Source: Isoetes taiwanensis
Taxonomy: Eukaryota > Streptophyta > Lycopodiopsida > Isoetales > Isoetaceae
Direction: 5' to 3'
NCBI GenBank assembly: GCA_021234155.1
Contig: JAJEKV010000005.1
Location: 2,728,215 to 2,792,214 of the forward strand
Length of the DNA: 64,000 nt
The notes beneath the pieces were generated by a model. The model had not been told where the DNA came from. It saw only the letters and a list, made by a program, of their open reading frames with translations, and did no database searches. Positions 21,180-31,723 of this stretch are shown here, piece by piece (position 1 is the stretch's first letter; each line of letters starts with the position of its first letter). The translations under genes were made by a program, and so were the position numbers.

Positions 21180-24035
21180 CTAAATCCCCAAGGCCCCAAA
21201 TGATGGTGATCAAGGCAAAGAAAAATCCCCAACTAATGAAGATGACAAAAGATGATGGGAAAGGAAAGGAAAAAGACCAGAAATGAAAAGGATGAAGATG
21301 ACAAAGATGATGGCAAAGGAAAGGAAAAAGACCTCAAATGAAAAGGATGATGCCACAGGAAAGAAAAAATTGTACTTTATACACTAGGGTCGATTGGAAA
21401 ACAAAAGGTCAAGATCCCGCATGCATGCAACAGAGAGGCAGGGGAAGGGATTATTGTTCTAGCAGATCCTATCAATGCAAAGGAATGATGAAAGATTAGG
21501 GAGGACAGGTTAGGTGTGGCAATCTCAAAATTATATGACAATTGGAAGGAAAAGGGTTCGTGCAAACAAGAATGCCTAGCTTGTGTGAAGCAACTAGAGG
21601 TTCCAACTATTGTTGCATGGCCTAGGGGCAGATTCAACCCGAGGGGAACTACACGCTTCCTATAGATGTAGAACCATTGTCAATAATGTTTACACAAGTA
21701 GCAAGAGGCCACTTCCAACTTTCAAACATTATCCCACCAAAAGATGTAAGTCGACATGATTGTTCTCCCAAGCCCCGATGCAAAAAGTTAGAGGAAGTGA
21801 ATGTTGTTGGGCCTCCCCAGATAGAATGTTCACAATAGAAGAGATGGTGGTAGCAAGAGCTACATATATCAGAACATAAGTGTGATAAAGGAGGAATTTC
21901 ATGTACACCATATTTGGCTATGCAATTCAGATGAAAGATCAAAGAAGAAAAGATTCCCATTGAATGGAAAGTGGATATGTTCAAAAGCATGGATGGCTAT
22001 ACATGGAATTCCAACCTCTTCTTGGCAATAACCGCAAAAGAGACATGAAAATGGTAGTAAAATTGCATTGCATGGGGAACACTGGCCCGGTAAGGCCTAC
22101 CTCAAGAACTATAGTCAAAGGAAATATTTGAAAGATATGTGGATTTCAATGCGTAAAAACATGCCACATAAGAGTAAGAAGGATGAAATTGTGGTAGAGT
22201 TATTGTTGAAAAGAGATTGCCATCCCATTGTACCCGTAAGAGCATATTAGAGGAAATAAATGCATTGCTTCGGAACTTGAGTGGCCTCTATATCCCAGCC
22301 AGCTTTTAGTAGGCTATGGAATAGGCATTTCAAGCATGTGACCATAGCAACTTCAAACAACTTTGCCAAGTGCAATTTATGTGCCAAGTCAAGGAGACAC
22401 TAGATAAGACTGTGCAACCAAGTCTAAGGGCAAAGATAAGGGAACATATGAAGGACCATATGACATCAACTATCATGTAGATCAACTTATTGGATGTGGA
22501 GGACCTTATCTCCAATGGAACCTAATAACTATCTATGTATTATACATGATAAAATGGACCAACAGAAGACTTGTCTTCCACAATTCAAGTACATTCCTAA
22601 GTCATGTGGAAGATCATACCCTTTATGCATTTCAATGATCGGGGCAATATTGCATGGGCCTCGCACCTATTATGGCCATTTCAGTTTAGAGTTGTGGAGT
22701 GATGGTCCGATTTTCACATTGGGAGTATCATGAGGTGTTTAAGAAACTATGAGAAGGGTTACAATGGTCACCTACTGTGGATCCTACAGCCTAGCTTGCA
22801 CTACATAGTGCATTGTTGGATGGAACCCCTAATAGTATTGAAAAGTTTAGCAAGGCAAGATTTAGGAGGAATGGACCTAATGAACATGTTGGAGCTTCAA
22901 CATCTCGTGCTAAACCTCGAGATCCCTTGAGAAAGTTCCTCTTGCAACTAGATAATTGTGCCGGTCAAAATAAGAACAGTGGATGTTTTCTTTCCTATCC
23001 TACTTAACACCGTGGGTGTTTTGAAAGAGTCAATTTGGGGTTCCTAATGCCCCACATACTCATGAGGATGTGGATGCATTGTTTGGAAAATATAGTCATG
23101 TATTGAGACAGTGAGACATTTACCAACTTTCCCGTGCTATTGGAAATATTTCATGGATGTACAAATCCATCTCCTATAGGATCTATCATAGAAGAAGTGC
23201 CCCCATTGGAAGAGTTTTGTGGATGGTTATGCTCTCGACATGGAAGGTCATTCTAGACCTCTTCAATTCACTTTTGGGTGAGAGAAGGGATTCCAATCAT
23301 GCAATGGAAAATGAGACCTTCGTGAGGAGAAGTGGAGAGGTGGGGCAGAAATTTGGCGAGGATGCAAATGGCAAGCCTATGATACCTCCCCGTCAACCAA
23401 AAGCTCTAAAACCAACTGCGTAAGTCAAGCAATTGGGATTGACTAAGGATGACATCAATGACTACATCAAGCATTGGCAACTAATTCAGATGACACAAAT
23501 CGTGCATTGATAGATTATTGGAAGAAGGTGATCAACTTGTTGGATGAGGTAGACACATCCTCTGAGAGCTGAAAGAAGGGTGGTTCCCTAAAAAGTAAGT
23601 GGAAAACATTAGTCAGGTGTGACGAAGATGATGGTACCATTAGTAGCATTGTGAAGGCATATGCTCCTCCTCAACTGGATAAACACTATGTTGGTCCTAA
23701 GAAGGATAGGCCAAAATATCTAGGCATGGATTCTTATGAACCTTCTAATCGACGTGGGAGTGCAACCAATTTGTAGTAGTAAAACCAAAGATCTAGAGAC
23801 CTATCCAAGTGGTTGGGATGGACTATCTCGGATATTTGCAAAGAAGAAGGTGATGTTAACTTCAATAAGGTGCGGCGTGGAATGGTGGTGTCCAAAGACA
23901 TCAGCTTGAGTAATGTCACCGATAAAGAAAGATATTCAGATTGTTGGACAAAGAGGTGGAGGAGAAATCCAAGTGATCCCGATCTTTGGCTAGACATTGA
24001 AACCGTGATTGTACTCGTGGACTCCAAAAACTATT
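21180..24035 (+). pseudogene. DUF7869-family gene relic, copy B
   Basis: The better-preserved copy. It starts with charged near-tandem repeats (DDGKGKEKD units, about 21235-21345), then a Cys segment GSCKQECLACVKQLEVPTIV (about 21560-21615). ICSKAWMAIHGIPTSSW (about 21975-22020) and YLKNYSQRKYLKDMW (about 22098-22143) follow. Then come the family hallmarks: CIIHDKMDQQKTCLPQF (about 22525-22585), SMIGAILHGPRTYYGHFSLE (22635-22695), LQLDNCAGQNKN (about 22940-22977, the DNxxxQNKN box) and HTHEDVDALFGKYSHVLR (about 23057-23110), which is the VGHTHEDxDA box with the codons just before it shifted. The C-terminus gives GKPMIPPRQPKAL and DYIKHWQL. Frame changes and stops are frequent, so the gene is dead. 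Family function is not established; a metal-dependent phosphoesterase-like core has been suggested for related motifs, which I cannot verify. Confidence 0.78.
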
Positions 24036-24339
24036 CCTAGTAAAAAAAAATGAGTTACAATACCTCGTGATGTAAGGAATAAGGTTCTCATATCCTTGGG
24101 GATGCTAGTGGAAAAATGAAAAACAATTACTATGTATCTTTTCTACAGTTAATAAAAGTTGTGTACTACTTGAGTTCCATGATATATGATTTTGTAATTT
24201 GAAGTTAAGGTGTGAGTTTATATTCCCGTGTGTGATTATATGTTAACGTCTATTCTAGTCTAAGGGCAACAAAGTTACTAAAACAGTGAATTTAACAAAG
24301 TTACTAAAAAAGTGCAATATAAAATTTATCCCAAAATTA

Positions 24340-24373
24340 AGACATAATCCCAATTTAATTGAATGATGGTTAA
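24340..24373 (-). repeat. 33-bp block shared with 12.3 kb
   Basis: Reverse complement of the block at 12338-12371. It lies about 100 bp upstream of the MEE59-like ATG, so it could act as a promoter element here. Confidence 0.75.
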
Positions 24374-24472
24374 TCCCCTTAGTTTTACCTTGTTCTGCTG
24401 CATATTGTCCCGATCCGCGCTTTTTAGAGCCGTACTTGGGATTGTTTTGCTCGTTCTTGATTTAGGGCAAAT

Positions 24473-24890
24473 ATGGCGGCCATAGCTGTGAAAAAACCTA
24501 GCCGAAGTGATGAGATTGCAAGCGCAGATGAGCAGATTAGAATTGCTCAAGAAATCCAACGACATTTTGATTCTGTAGCACCTAAAAGAGCTCGAAAACC
24601 AGGAAGAAGTGAGCCTGGCTCTTTGGAGGATGATTCTGCATATGCAATTGGTGACATACCAGAAGTTCAAAGATTGAAAGAGTTGGAGGCTTGCTCTGAG
24701 GTAAATACGAATTATAGTTCTGATCCAGGAAGGATCAGCAGTACTAGTTTTGGAAATTGATTGAAGCCTCTGTTTTGCTCTGTTTTGCCAGCCTCTGAAA
24801 TTAAACGGTGGGGTTGTAAATAGTGATGATCACTGTGCCACGGATTATTACAGGAGCGTGAGTGCAGTTAAAGAAGCCCCTCATTATACT
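24473..24890 (+). CDS. MEE59-like plant protein (two exons)
   Basis: Exon 1 (24473-24700) encodes MAAIAVKKPSRSDEIASADE, then IRIAQEIQRHFDSVAPKRAR and KPGRSEP, then IPEVQRLKELEA. The order K-P-x-R-S-D-E, HFDS-x-A-P-K-R, K-P-x-R-S-E-P, I-P-E is what I recall for the plant MEE59 ('maternal effect embryo arrest 59') family; I could not check this by search. A consensus donor GTAAAT at 24701 and an acceptor TTTTGCCAG ending at 24791 bound a 91-bp intron. Exon 2 (24792-24890) continues in phase with DDHCATDYYRSVSAV, matching the family's acidic-then-YY segment. It ends at GTAAGA. Unlike its neighbours, both exons are intact with proper splice sites, so this may be a live gene. Molecular role unknown. 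Confidence 0.6.
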
Positions 24891-24932
24891 GTAAGAGCTG
24901 TATATAGTTATAGTTTAGTTGTTTGCCAACAG

Positions 24933-25630
24933 ATCACTACAAATGAAGAGCAAGAGAGATTGCTTGAATTGGCTTTAATACATGATGAGCTAGATCTTTT
25001 ACTTGGTTTGTCAACAGCTCGTGAAGGTGTTCTTTGCGAGGATAAGGACAATAGCGAGGTTGTTTCCCCATTTGATTTGAGCGACATTTTTGCTAAAATG
25101 GATATTGTGGTGCCGTCATTTAATGGGTATGTTATGTTTTTCTTATTCACTTGTTTTTCTGAACATGGTACTGATTTAATAGCAGATGGTTGCTGGGCTA
25201 CCCAGTAATCTATGTGTTTTTAAGAGAGAATGTGCAAAATGCCATCCAAAGTTTATCTCTTCGAGACTTCATCCGCATTACGGTTTATGTTGAAAGGTTG
25301 TCCCTTTTATGTTCATGCTTTCCGTGTGTCCGTTTGGTCTTGCTAATCTGGAGCTTTTGTTTAATAGCGAGTTAAGGAGGATATCTTTTTCGACATGCGG
25401 CTATACGGATGGCTCGACCGAGGATCGATCGGATCGAGGTCAATCATGTTGCTACTACTTTTAAAAGCTAGATGCTTGTTTACCAATCTGAATTTTCAAG
25501 CAAATTTGTTGGTTCAGGGCTTTTACCGTTCCTTCGAATTGAGCACCCCTGGATGTGATGAACCTTGGGCAAAACCTTTATGTCAAAGTCGGGTAAATCG
25601 AAATGGTCTAAATTGCTTAAAAATGGAAGT
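24933..25630 (+). CDS. Downstream exons of a conserved gene, identity uncertain
   Basis: After an acceptor-like TTTGCCAACAG (24932) the frame reads EEQERLLELALIHDELDLLL and FDLSDIFAKMDIVVPSFNG. A donor GTATGT (25127) and an acceptor TTTAATAGCAG (25185) join it in phase to WLLGYPVIYVFLRENVQNA and SLSLRDFIRITVYVER. A further exon (about 25519-25629) ends at the donor GTAAGT with FYRSFELSTPGCDEPWAKPL. The GYPVIYVF segment vaguely recalls DUF4504/C1orf74-like proteins, a weak guess. The 42-bp gap from exon 2 of the MEE59-like gene is in frame and open, so one fused transcript is possible. The introns of 42 and 59 bp would be unusually short. Confidence 0.45.
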
Positions 25631-25639
25631 AAGTAGACG

Positions 25640-26330
25640 GATTTTTCACCAGGTGGCCTTCTAATTTTTCTAATTTTTGGGTCGCATATCCATGTTGGAC
25701 ATGAACATCAAGTGGGCGGGCTTTTTTGAACTGCTCTACTTATAGTTATTTTAATTTTCTTATCATCTACAACTAGGAATTGTGGAGAGTTTAAATGCTG
25801 AAATATTCAGATGGTTTAGTTCACATCACACCAATATTTAACAATCTTGATTTGGTGAGATAGAATATGTTTTGGCCAAACAGAAGAAAGTATGTGAAAA
25901 AATGTAGATTTTTGGTTCAAAAGATTGTGAAATACTAAGTTTCAAGACTTAACACACTTCCATTTATTATTATGAAATATAAATGCTCTAAAGAAAAGTT
26001 CAAGCATCTTTTCATGTTGGTCTCTTTTATAGCACCCCAATCATTCGTGTTACATGGTATTATGTCACACTTAATATTAGGACTTCGAATATAATGGCTT
26101 GTTTTTAGCTCTATTACCATTTTCTATTATGATTCCTATGCACTAAGGAATCTCCATGCACAGATATTATATCCACAATATTACATGCACTAAGGAAACC
26201 CATGCACAATATTACATGCACCCCTACACCATCCTTAAGGCCCCGAAGGGGCCAAAAAAATTTTTAGTTAACACAAACCATTAACACACAACTGCCATTA
26301 ACATTATTAACACAAACCATCGCATTTGAC
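25640..26330. other. No gene seen; AT-rich with short direct repeats
   Basis: 25950-26120 has a 61-codon minus frame of no clear merit. 26155-26222 carries ATGCACTAAGGAA and CAATATTACATGCAC twice each. Confidence 0.45.
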
Positions 26331-26333
26331 ACA

Positions 26334-26670
26334 TTTAAATTAAAATCCCCCTTACACCCCCTTTGGTTTGGGTGCATATTCACACGGGGGGTTACCTAGG
26401 GCACCGAGAGCCCCAAAAAATTTACAATACATGTACAAAATTAACACCATTAAGTACATTCTCTCAAACCTTATAGTATTTTGCAAATTTTAATATACAG
26501 TATACAAAAACTTGTACGTGCATACCCCACAAACGAGGATCACTATATATGGTCCAGATCTTGGAATAAAGGGCAAATATGCCCATCCGACAGCTCTCGT
26601 TGCCCGGAGTAACCCCCCGTGTGAATATGCACCCAAACCAAAGGGGGTTTAAGGGGGATTTTAATTTAAA
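26334..26670. repeat. Inverted-repeat element, 63-bp arms (MITE-like)
   Basis: Left arm 26334-26396 and right arm 26608-26670 are near-perfect reverse complements (about two differences), running TTTAAATTAAAATCCCCCTT through CACACGGGGGGTTAC. A 211-bp interior separates them; an A tract of about 20 bases follows the right arm. ACACAT flanks both sides (about 26329 and 26697) and might be a target duplication. No coding capacity. It fits a fold-back or miniature inverted-repeat element. Confidence 0.8.
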
Positions 26671-26689
26671 AAAAAAAAAAAAAAAAAAC

Positions 26690-27500
26690 AAATATACACA
26701 TATGAGCCATAGTGGCCATAATATTACATACTTATTAGATTAAGTTGAACCTGTATCCTTTAGACATTTTCTGCATGAGCAGCTTTCAACCTAATCTCCT
26801 AAACCCTAAACCCTTATTTCCCAATCCGTCTAGCATGCCGTACTGGCCAGTTCACCGAATATTGAGAAGGCCTAGATGGATGGCAGCATACAATTGAAGA
26901 TGTCAATGATGAATAAGATTTAGTTTTAGAGGAAATAAAGGTGCGACGCTGTTAACTCTTAACCCTACTTCAGGAATATCAAATGGAATCAGATTCAACA
27001 GAAGCGGCAAGTTCACAATTCTGCATGTCAAAATCTATCAATGTAAAAGCAAACTTTAGTACAATACATGATGTATCTTTGTTGCTTGTATTTTCTATGG
27101 CAAATCTGAATCATGTTCCTTCTGTGCTTTATTTGGATTGGTGATTCTATTTAGACCAATATGATTAAGCTTGAAACAAAAAATAATGCACTTGATAAAG
27201 CTTATACAATCGATTAGCTCATGCTAAAATATATATCAACTATTCCAAGAGTCGTATGAGGAAGTGCAGCCGAGATAATAAAATGCTTTCTGCATTGCTT
27301 GAGTCTAAGGCACAATGAAGTTGTATGAATCTGCTTCTCTGTGGCTGCCATTGCCCAATTGCTTTCCAAGCCACATCCGGTGTGCTAACTGCATCAAAAG
27401 TCTTAGGGTTATTGCATGGCTTAAAAGGACAAAGTTTTTTAAGCTCGCATACTAGAATCATGTAAACTCTATCGCGGAACCTCCTCTGAAGCATAAGGTC
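26690..27500. repeat. Segment duplicated at 28556-29200
   Basis: ATGAGCCATAGTGGCCATA, CATGAGCAGCTTT, TTTAGTACAATACATGATGTA, GATTAAGCTTG, the TATATATYAACTATTCC block and TGAAGTTGTATGAATCTG recur in the same order at 28556-29200. The right part (27240-27420) has a minus-strand frame broken in both copies, perhaps a gene segment linked to the 14-3-3 relic. The left copy has about 200 bp with no counterpart. Confidence 0.75.
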
Positions 27501-27579
27501 AATGCAGGTCGTCAGTAGACACGGTCCACTTATATGGAAAAAAAGAAGGGCTTAAGCCATCACGTTATCATTGTTATCT

Positions 27580-27926
27580 GTAGAAGTAGAAGATGGAATA
27601 AGTGACTATTCAGAAGCCTCAGTATTCCATCGCAGATCTTAGAAAGCTCCTTTTCCATGTTTGCCATATAATCCTTTATCAAAGCAACGTGCTCTTTATT
27701 GCCCTTATCTTCTTTTTGCTCAATGGAGGAGATTATGCACCAAGAAGCTCTTCTAGCTCCGTGACATTTTTCTAAGCCACAGAGAGGAGGCTTCGATTTT
27801 CAATGGTAAGTTCTTCGACATCTACAGTTTTTGCAACGTTTTCAAGGCCTCAACCATTTGTTCATATCGTTCGGCCTGCTCGGCAAGCTTGGCCTAAACG
27901 GATTCTTCCCTGCTTTCCATTTCCAT
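27580..27926 (-). pseudogene. 14-3-3 protein relic, copy 1
   Basis: From the ATG at 27926: MEMESREES, then AKLAEQAERYEQMVEALK, the unmistakable 14-3-3 N-terminus. Then come KNV followed, one base out of frame, by the signature region with SSIEQKE, and [20 protein letters not shown] with [12 protein letters not shown] interrupts the usual VYLAKL; further stops and frameshifts follow, and the protein ends after about 115 codons, so the ligand-binding C-terminal half is missing. No introns are apparent within it. The 5' flank (27958-28555) was copied with it, so this is a DNA-level duplication rather than a processed retrocopy. Confidence 0.92.
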
Positions 27927-27957
27927 AGATGATATTCGGGATTGCTGAAGCTCATAA

Positions 27958-28555
27958 CAGGGCTTAAGAGCAGATCCATGTATGCTTTTCTTCTTTGATT
28001 GAATGAGAGAGTAGATCCACACTTATCTCCCACTTATTGACTTAGCACAAGTTAGTTTCTCCAGGTTGTAGGGGGTCAACGTTTTTCTTAAGTAAAGCCA
28101 CGCTTGCCTCCCAAGAGGTCACCATTTTTCTTTAGTATCACACTTATCTCCCAATTATTGACTTAGCACATGTTATATTTTACATTGGGTTGAGACATAT
28201 TAAGGGTTGAGATATTGCATGTTACGTTTTACACTTGTGCTAGCATTAAGTGTTTTAGCATTAATGACTTAATTGAGACGATAGGGATTTATATACACTA
28301 TTTATATAATGTACAGTCTTTATATGTTAACACAAATCATTCACGGTCCACCAATTTTTGCAAGCATGGTTCATGGTTCCACCTAGCATATGAAATGAAG
28401 CATTATAGATCCCCGCCGTCTTAAGGTGGCCTCTTCATGTATAGCTAAAAGGCCTCTTCATATAACTTTGAAAAATTACCGCTCTTTGCTGTCTAGATTT
28501 CTCTAAGCTAGAGAACAGAATGAGTTGTCATTAGCAAACAAATAATAAATCTACA
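27958..28555 (-). repeat. 5' flank of 14-3-3 relic copy 1
   Basis: Upstream sequence of the relic at 27926, matching 1-603 over its whole length. It carries the former promoter of the 14-3-3 gene; I see no obvious surviving TATA box at a fixed position in both copies. Confidence 0.75.
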
Positions 28556-29200
28556 CATTTGAGCCATAGTGGCCATATTACCTGCTTCTTAGACCAATTT
28601 GAACATGTATCCCATAGACATTTTTTGCATGAGCAGCTTTTAACCTCACAGTAGTCCAATGTACTCAAGAGCATTGCAAGTTGATTTTCCAAGTGACAAA
28701 ATATTTTACTTAACAAGAAGCTCACCTCCGTAGATCTAAGCAAATCTGAATCTCTTTCCTCCTTTGCTTCATATAGGAGATTGATATAACAATACTTGTT
28801 GCATGTCTAATTTGTCAAATTAAAAGGAAATGTTTAGTACAAAACATGATGTAGCTTTGTTATCTGTAGCTCTATGACAAATCTGAATCCACTTTCTTCT
28901 ATGCTTTGTCTGGATTTGCAATTTCAATTAGACCTATAAGATTAAGCTTGGAATAAAAAATATTGCATTTGATAGATCGATTAGTACATCCTCAAATATA
29001 TATATTAACTATTCCGAGAACCCGTATGAAGAAGTGCAGTCAAGATGATGAAACACTTTCTGCATTGCATTGGATCCAAGATGTAATGAAGTTGTATGAA
29101 TCTGTTTCTCTGTAGCTGCCATCACCCAATCGCTTTCCAAACCATATCCGTTGTGCTAACTACATCAAACGGGTTAGGGTTAATGTATGGCCTAATCTAA
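28556..29200. repeat. Second copy of the 26690-27500 segment
   Basis: Collinear with 26690-27500 and followed, as there, by a 14-3-3 relic. The pair defines a duplication unit of roughly 2 kb (segment, 14-3-3, flank), with the second unit truncated after 29545. Confidence 0.75.
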
Positions 29201-29214
29201 ATCAAAGCAGCATG

Positions 29215-29449
29215 CTCTTGCCCTTATTTTCCTTTTGCTCAATGGAGGAGATTATCTGCCAAGAAGCTCTTCTAGCTCTGTGACATTTTTGTAAGCTATG
29301 GAGAGGAGGTTTCACTCTTTAATGGTAAGCTCTTCGACGTCTACAGTTTTTGCAACCTTTTCCTTGGCTTCAACCATTTCTTCATATCGTTCAGCTTGCT
29401 CGGAAAGCTTGCCCACGTACACATATTCTTCCTTGCTTTCCATTTTCAT
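29215..29449 (-). pseudogene. 14-3-3 protein relic, copy 2
   Basis: From 29449: [20 protein letters not shown], then [20 protein letters not shown] and LTIKE-stop-NLLSIAYKNV. It shares with copy 1 the one-base loss just after KNVT, which throws the [16 protein letters not shown] signature out of frame. It breaks off after the SIEQKE region, within about 80 codons. The N-terminus is closer to functional 14-3-3 proteins than copy 1 (no stop at YVYVGKL), but it is also dead. Confidence 0.92.
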
Positions 29450-29483
29450 AGCTGATATTAGGGATTGCTGAAGCTTAGAACAA

Positions 29484-29545
29484 GGCTTAAGAGCAGATCC
29501 GGTGCATGCTAGAGCTTTTCCTTTCCCGGGAAGAGAGATCTAGGG
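29484..29545 (-). repeat. Truncated 5' flank of 14-3-3 relic copy 2
   Basis: AAGGCTTAAGAGCAGATCCG through GCTAGAGCTTTT matches the start of 1-603 and 27958-28555, then similarity ends near 29545, marking a breakpoint. Confidence 0.75.
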
Positions 29546-29651
29546 CTCAATTCATGGCACACATTAAAACATTATAGTATAAGATAGGAAGCACTTCTTA
29601 CACAATCTTTATCCATGGGTTAATCTCGCAAAATACCAAAATTGAATGATC

Positions 29652-29745
29652 GCATTCAATTGAAATATGATGCATACACCATACCAAGAGTAATGATTGC
29701 ATTCAATTGGAATACGATGCATACACCATACCAACGTTGCTTTCT
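29652..29745. repeat. 47-bp tandem duplication
   Basis: GCATTCAATTGRAATAYGAT followed by GCATACACCATACCAA occurs at 29652 and 29699 with only two or three substitutions. Confidence 0.9.
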
Positions 29746-30555
29746 TGGGTCCTTCCCCAACCATCTTATATTGATCGTGACTCTGGGGCACCTCGAACTC
29801 GAGATAGATTTGTTTTAGGTATAGTGTGCTAACACTAGATATAACACCCAAACACTTAAAAAAATCTTTTTATTCAACTTATCAAATGACATGTAGATGA
29901 AACACATTATTGCTTGTTGATGTATGAACATTTATTTGCCTTATACTTTCATGTGGAAACACTGGATATGGCAGTGTAAGGTGAATTCTTCTTTAGATTA
30001 GATTTTGACCTTGCAGTTCATTCATTCATTTCGTTTTTCATGCAAGCTCCAACGGATTCTTAACAGTGTCTTATCGTCAAGCCATAGCAGTGTAAGATCT
30101 TGATATTATTTCCTAATTTTTATGGTGAAACAATGGTGTTAGCCTCATTTTTGCAAGATCAAACCATCTTAAAGAATTTAAATATTCATATTGATTCTTA
30201 GATTTGCTTTTGAAATTGAAGATCCATTGCTCTTGAGTTTTTGGAGGTTAGAAAGAAAAAATATAAATGACCATTGCCTGATTTTCGTACTACTTTAGAC
30301 TTGTTGGTATATATTTCTGAAGCTCAACTCATTTTTTTGATGTGTGTTATAGTCAATCTATGGATAAGCCTTCTATCAGTGAAAACAATCTACATAAACA
30401 ATGTCATCTTCTTTTCAACAATCCATCTGCAACGTGTCCTTTAGAAAAGCATAATAGCAAATGATAGCAACAAATAGCAAGCTACTTGCAAAGTTGTTCT
30501 TGTGAATTCTAGAAAAAACTGTTGATCATTTGGGATGAAAAATTAGAGGTTTGTG
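29746..30555. other. No gene seen
   Basis: AT-rich DNA without frames above 60 codons or recognisable motifs. Confidence 0.5.
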
Positions 30556-30559
30556 CCAT

Positions 30560-31235
30560 TTAGCTAGACCTCAGCACTCAACCATTGGTCATATTTTCAC
30601 ATTATGCGCCTTGCTAAAATATGATCGTAATAAACGGCATTGCTGATTTGTGGATTTGCAAGAGCTTTTGGCAGATTGCCAAGATAATGGAGGAGATTGT
30701 CAGAGTGAATGTCTTGCATGACTTGTAGAATGATATCTTTAGGTTGTCTGAAGTAATATCAACTCAAATGCCACAATTGAGCCAGCCTATCAACAATATT
30801 GTGGTTGCCAAGGATGCCCACACTCCCTAACACTATTTCGGATATACATTAATGCAACATGGATTTGGAGGGGCACAAATAATGTCATCATAGCATTAGG
30901 CAGTTGTTGTATTCAGATGATGTGGACCTTTTATCTTATACTCTCACAAAGTATTCAACGACATTTGGATGCTCTCAATAACTTTTGTCAATATACTCCC
31001 ATGTGAGTCAACTTGGTTAAAGATCAATGTTCTTGTAATTTTTTCTTTCAGGCAATACAGAGTACCTCATTTCACCTATCAGGATCATGTTATAGAGTTA
31101 TGCAAAAATATAAGTACTTTGGCATGTTTCTTACCAACACCATGCATATGAGATGCATGTATAAAAAAAGGGTGATCTCAAGATTAATAGTTGTGCTATG
31201 TAAAATAACAGGCACTAAGCAGAGCCCATGATTGG
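30560..31235 (+). mobile_element. LINE relic, reverse-transcriptase fragment
   Basis: Plus-strand codons give QGCPHSLTLFRIYINATW (about 30810-30865), corresponding to the 'QGCPLSPTLF.lYi' RT motif. LLYSDDVDLLSYTLT follows (the YxDD box, with Tyr at 30910) and then QYRVPHFTYQDHVIELCKN with KYFGMFLTN, the '..yKYLG..f' motif. Frames change between motifs and there is no complete ORF. It ends just before the longer LINE at 31.3 kb, so it may have been its landing site. Confidence 0.8.
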
Positions 31236-31410
31236 TTCCATCAAGCAAACAAATTTCAAATGTTGGTTGAGTTGGTTCTTCATGTGAAAAAAATGCGCCC
31301 GGCCCCTCCCAGCCCTACTCCCTCTCTCTAGCGCCCCCACTCCCCTTGCATAGACCCCCTTGATTTGCCACTTTCTGGCTTTCTCTCTCTAGGGTTTACA
31401 ATCTCTCTCT

Positions 31411-31723
31411 AGACCCAAAACCCCCAAACCCCCAAAAGGTGCTCTGCCCGCTTCTTTGAGTCCCCAAATTGGATTCTAAGCACCCTTTAGGCAGCCGGAG
31501 ACCCCTTAAACTTTGGCACCCCAAAACCCCCAAACCCCCAAAAGGTGCTGCCGCCTTTCCGAGTCCCCAAATTGGATTCTAAGCACCCCTCTAGGCAGCC
31601 GAGACCCCTCAAACTTTGGAACCCCCAAGACCCCCACCCCCAAAAGGTGCTCGCCTGGCTTTTGAGTCCCCAAATTGGATTCTAAGCACCCTTTCCGCGA
31701 CAAAGACCCCTCAAACTTTGAAA
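31411..31723 (+). repeat. Three 103-bp monomers in the LINE 5' UTR
   Basis: GAGTCCCCAAATTGGATTCT occurs at 31458, 31561 and 31664, exactly 103 bp apart. Each is followed by AAGCACCC and preceded by ACCCCCAAAAGGTGCT-like sequence. Tandem 5' monomers act as promoters in some mammalian LINEs; the same role here is inference. Confidence 0.9.
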
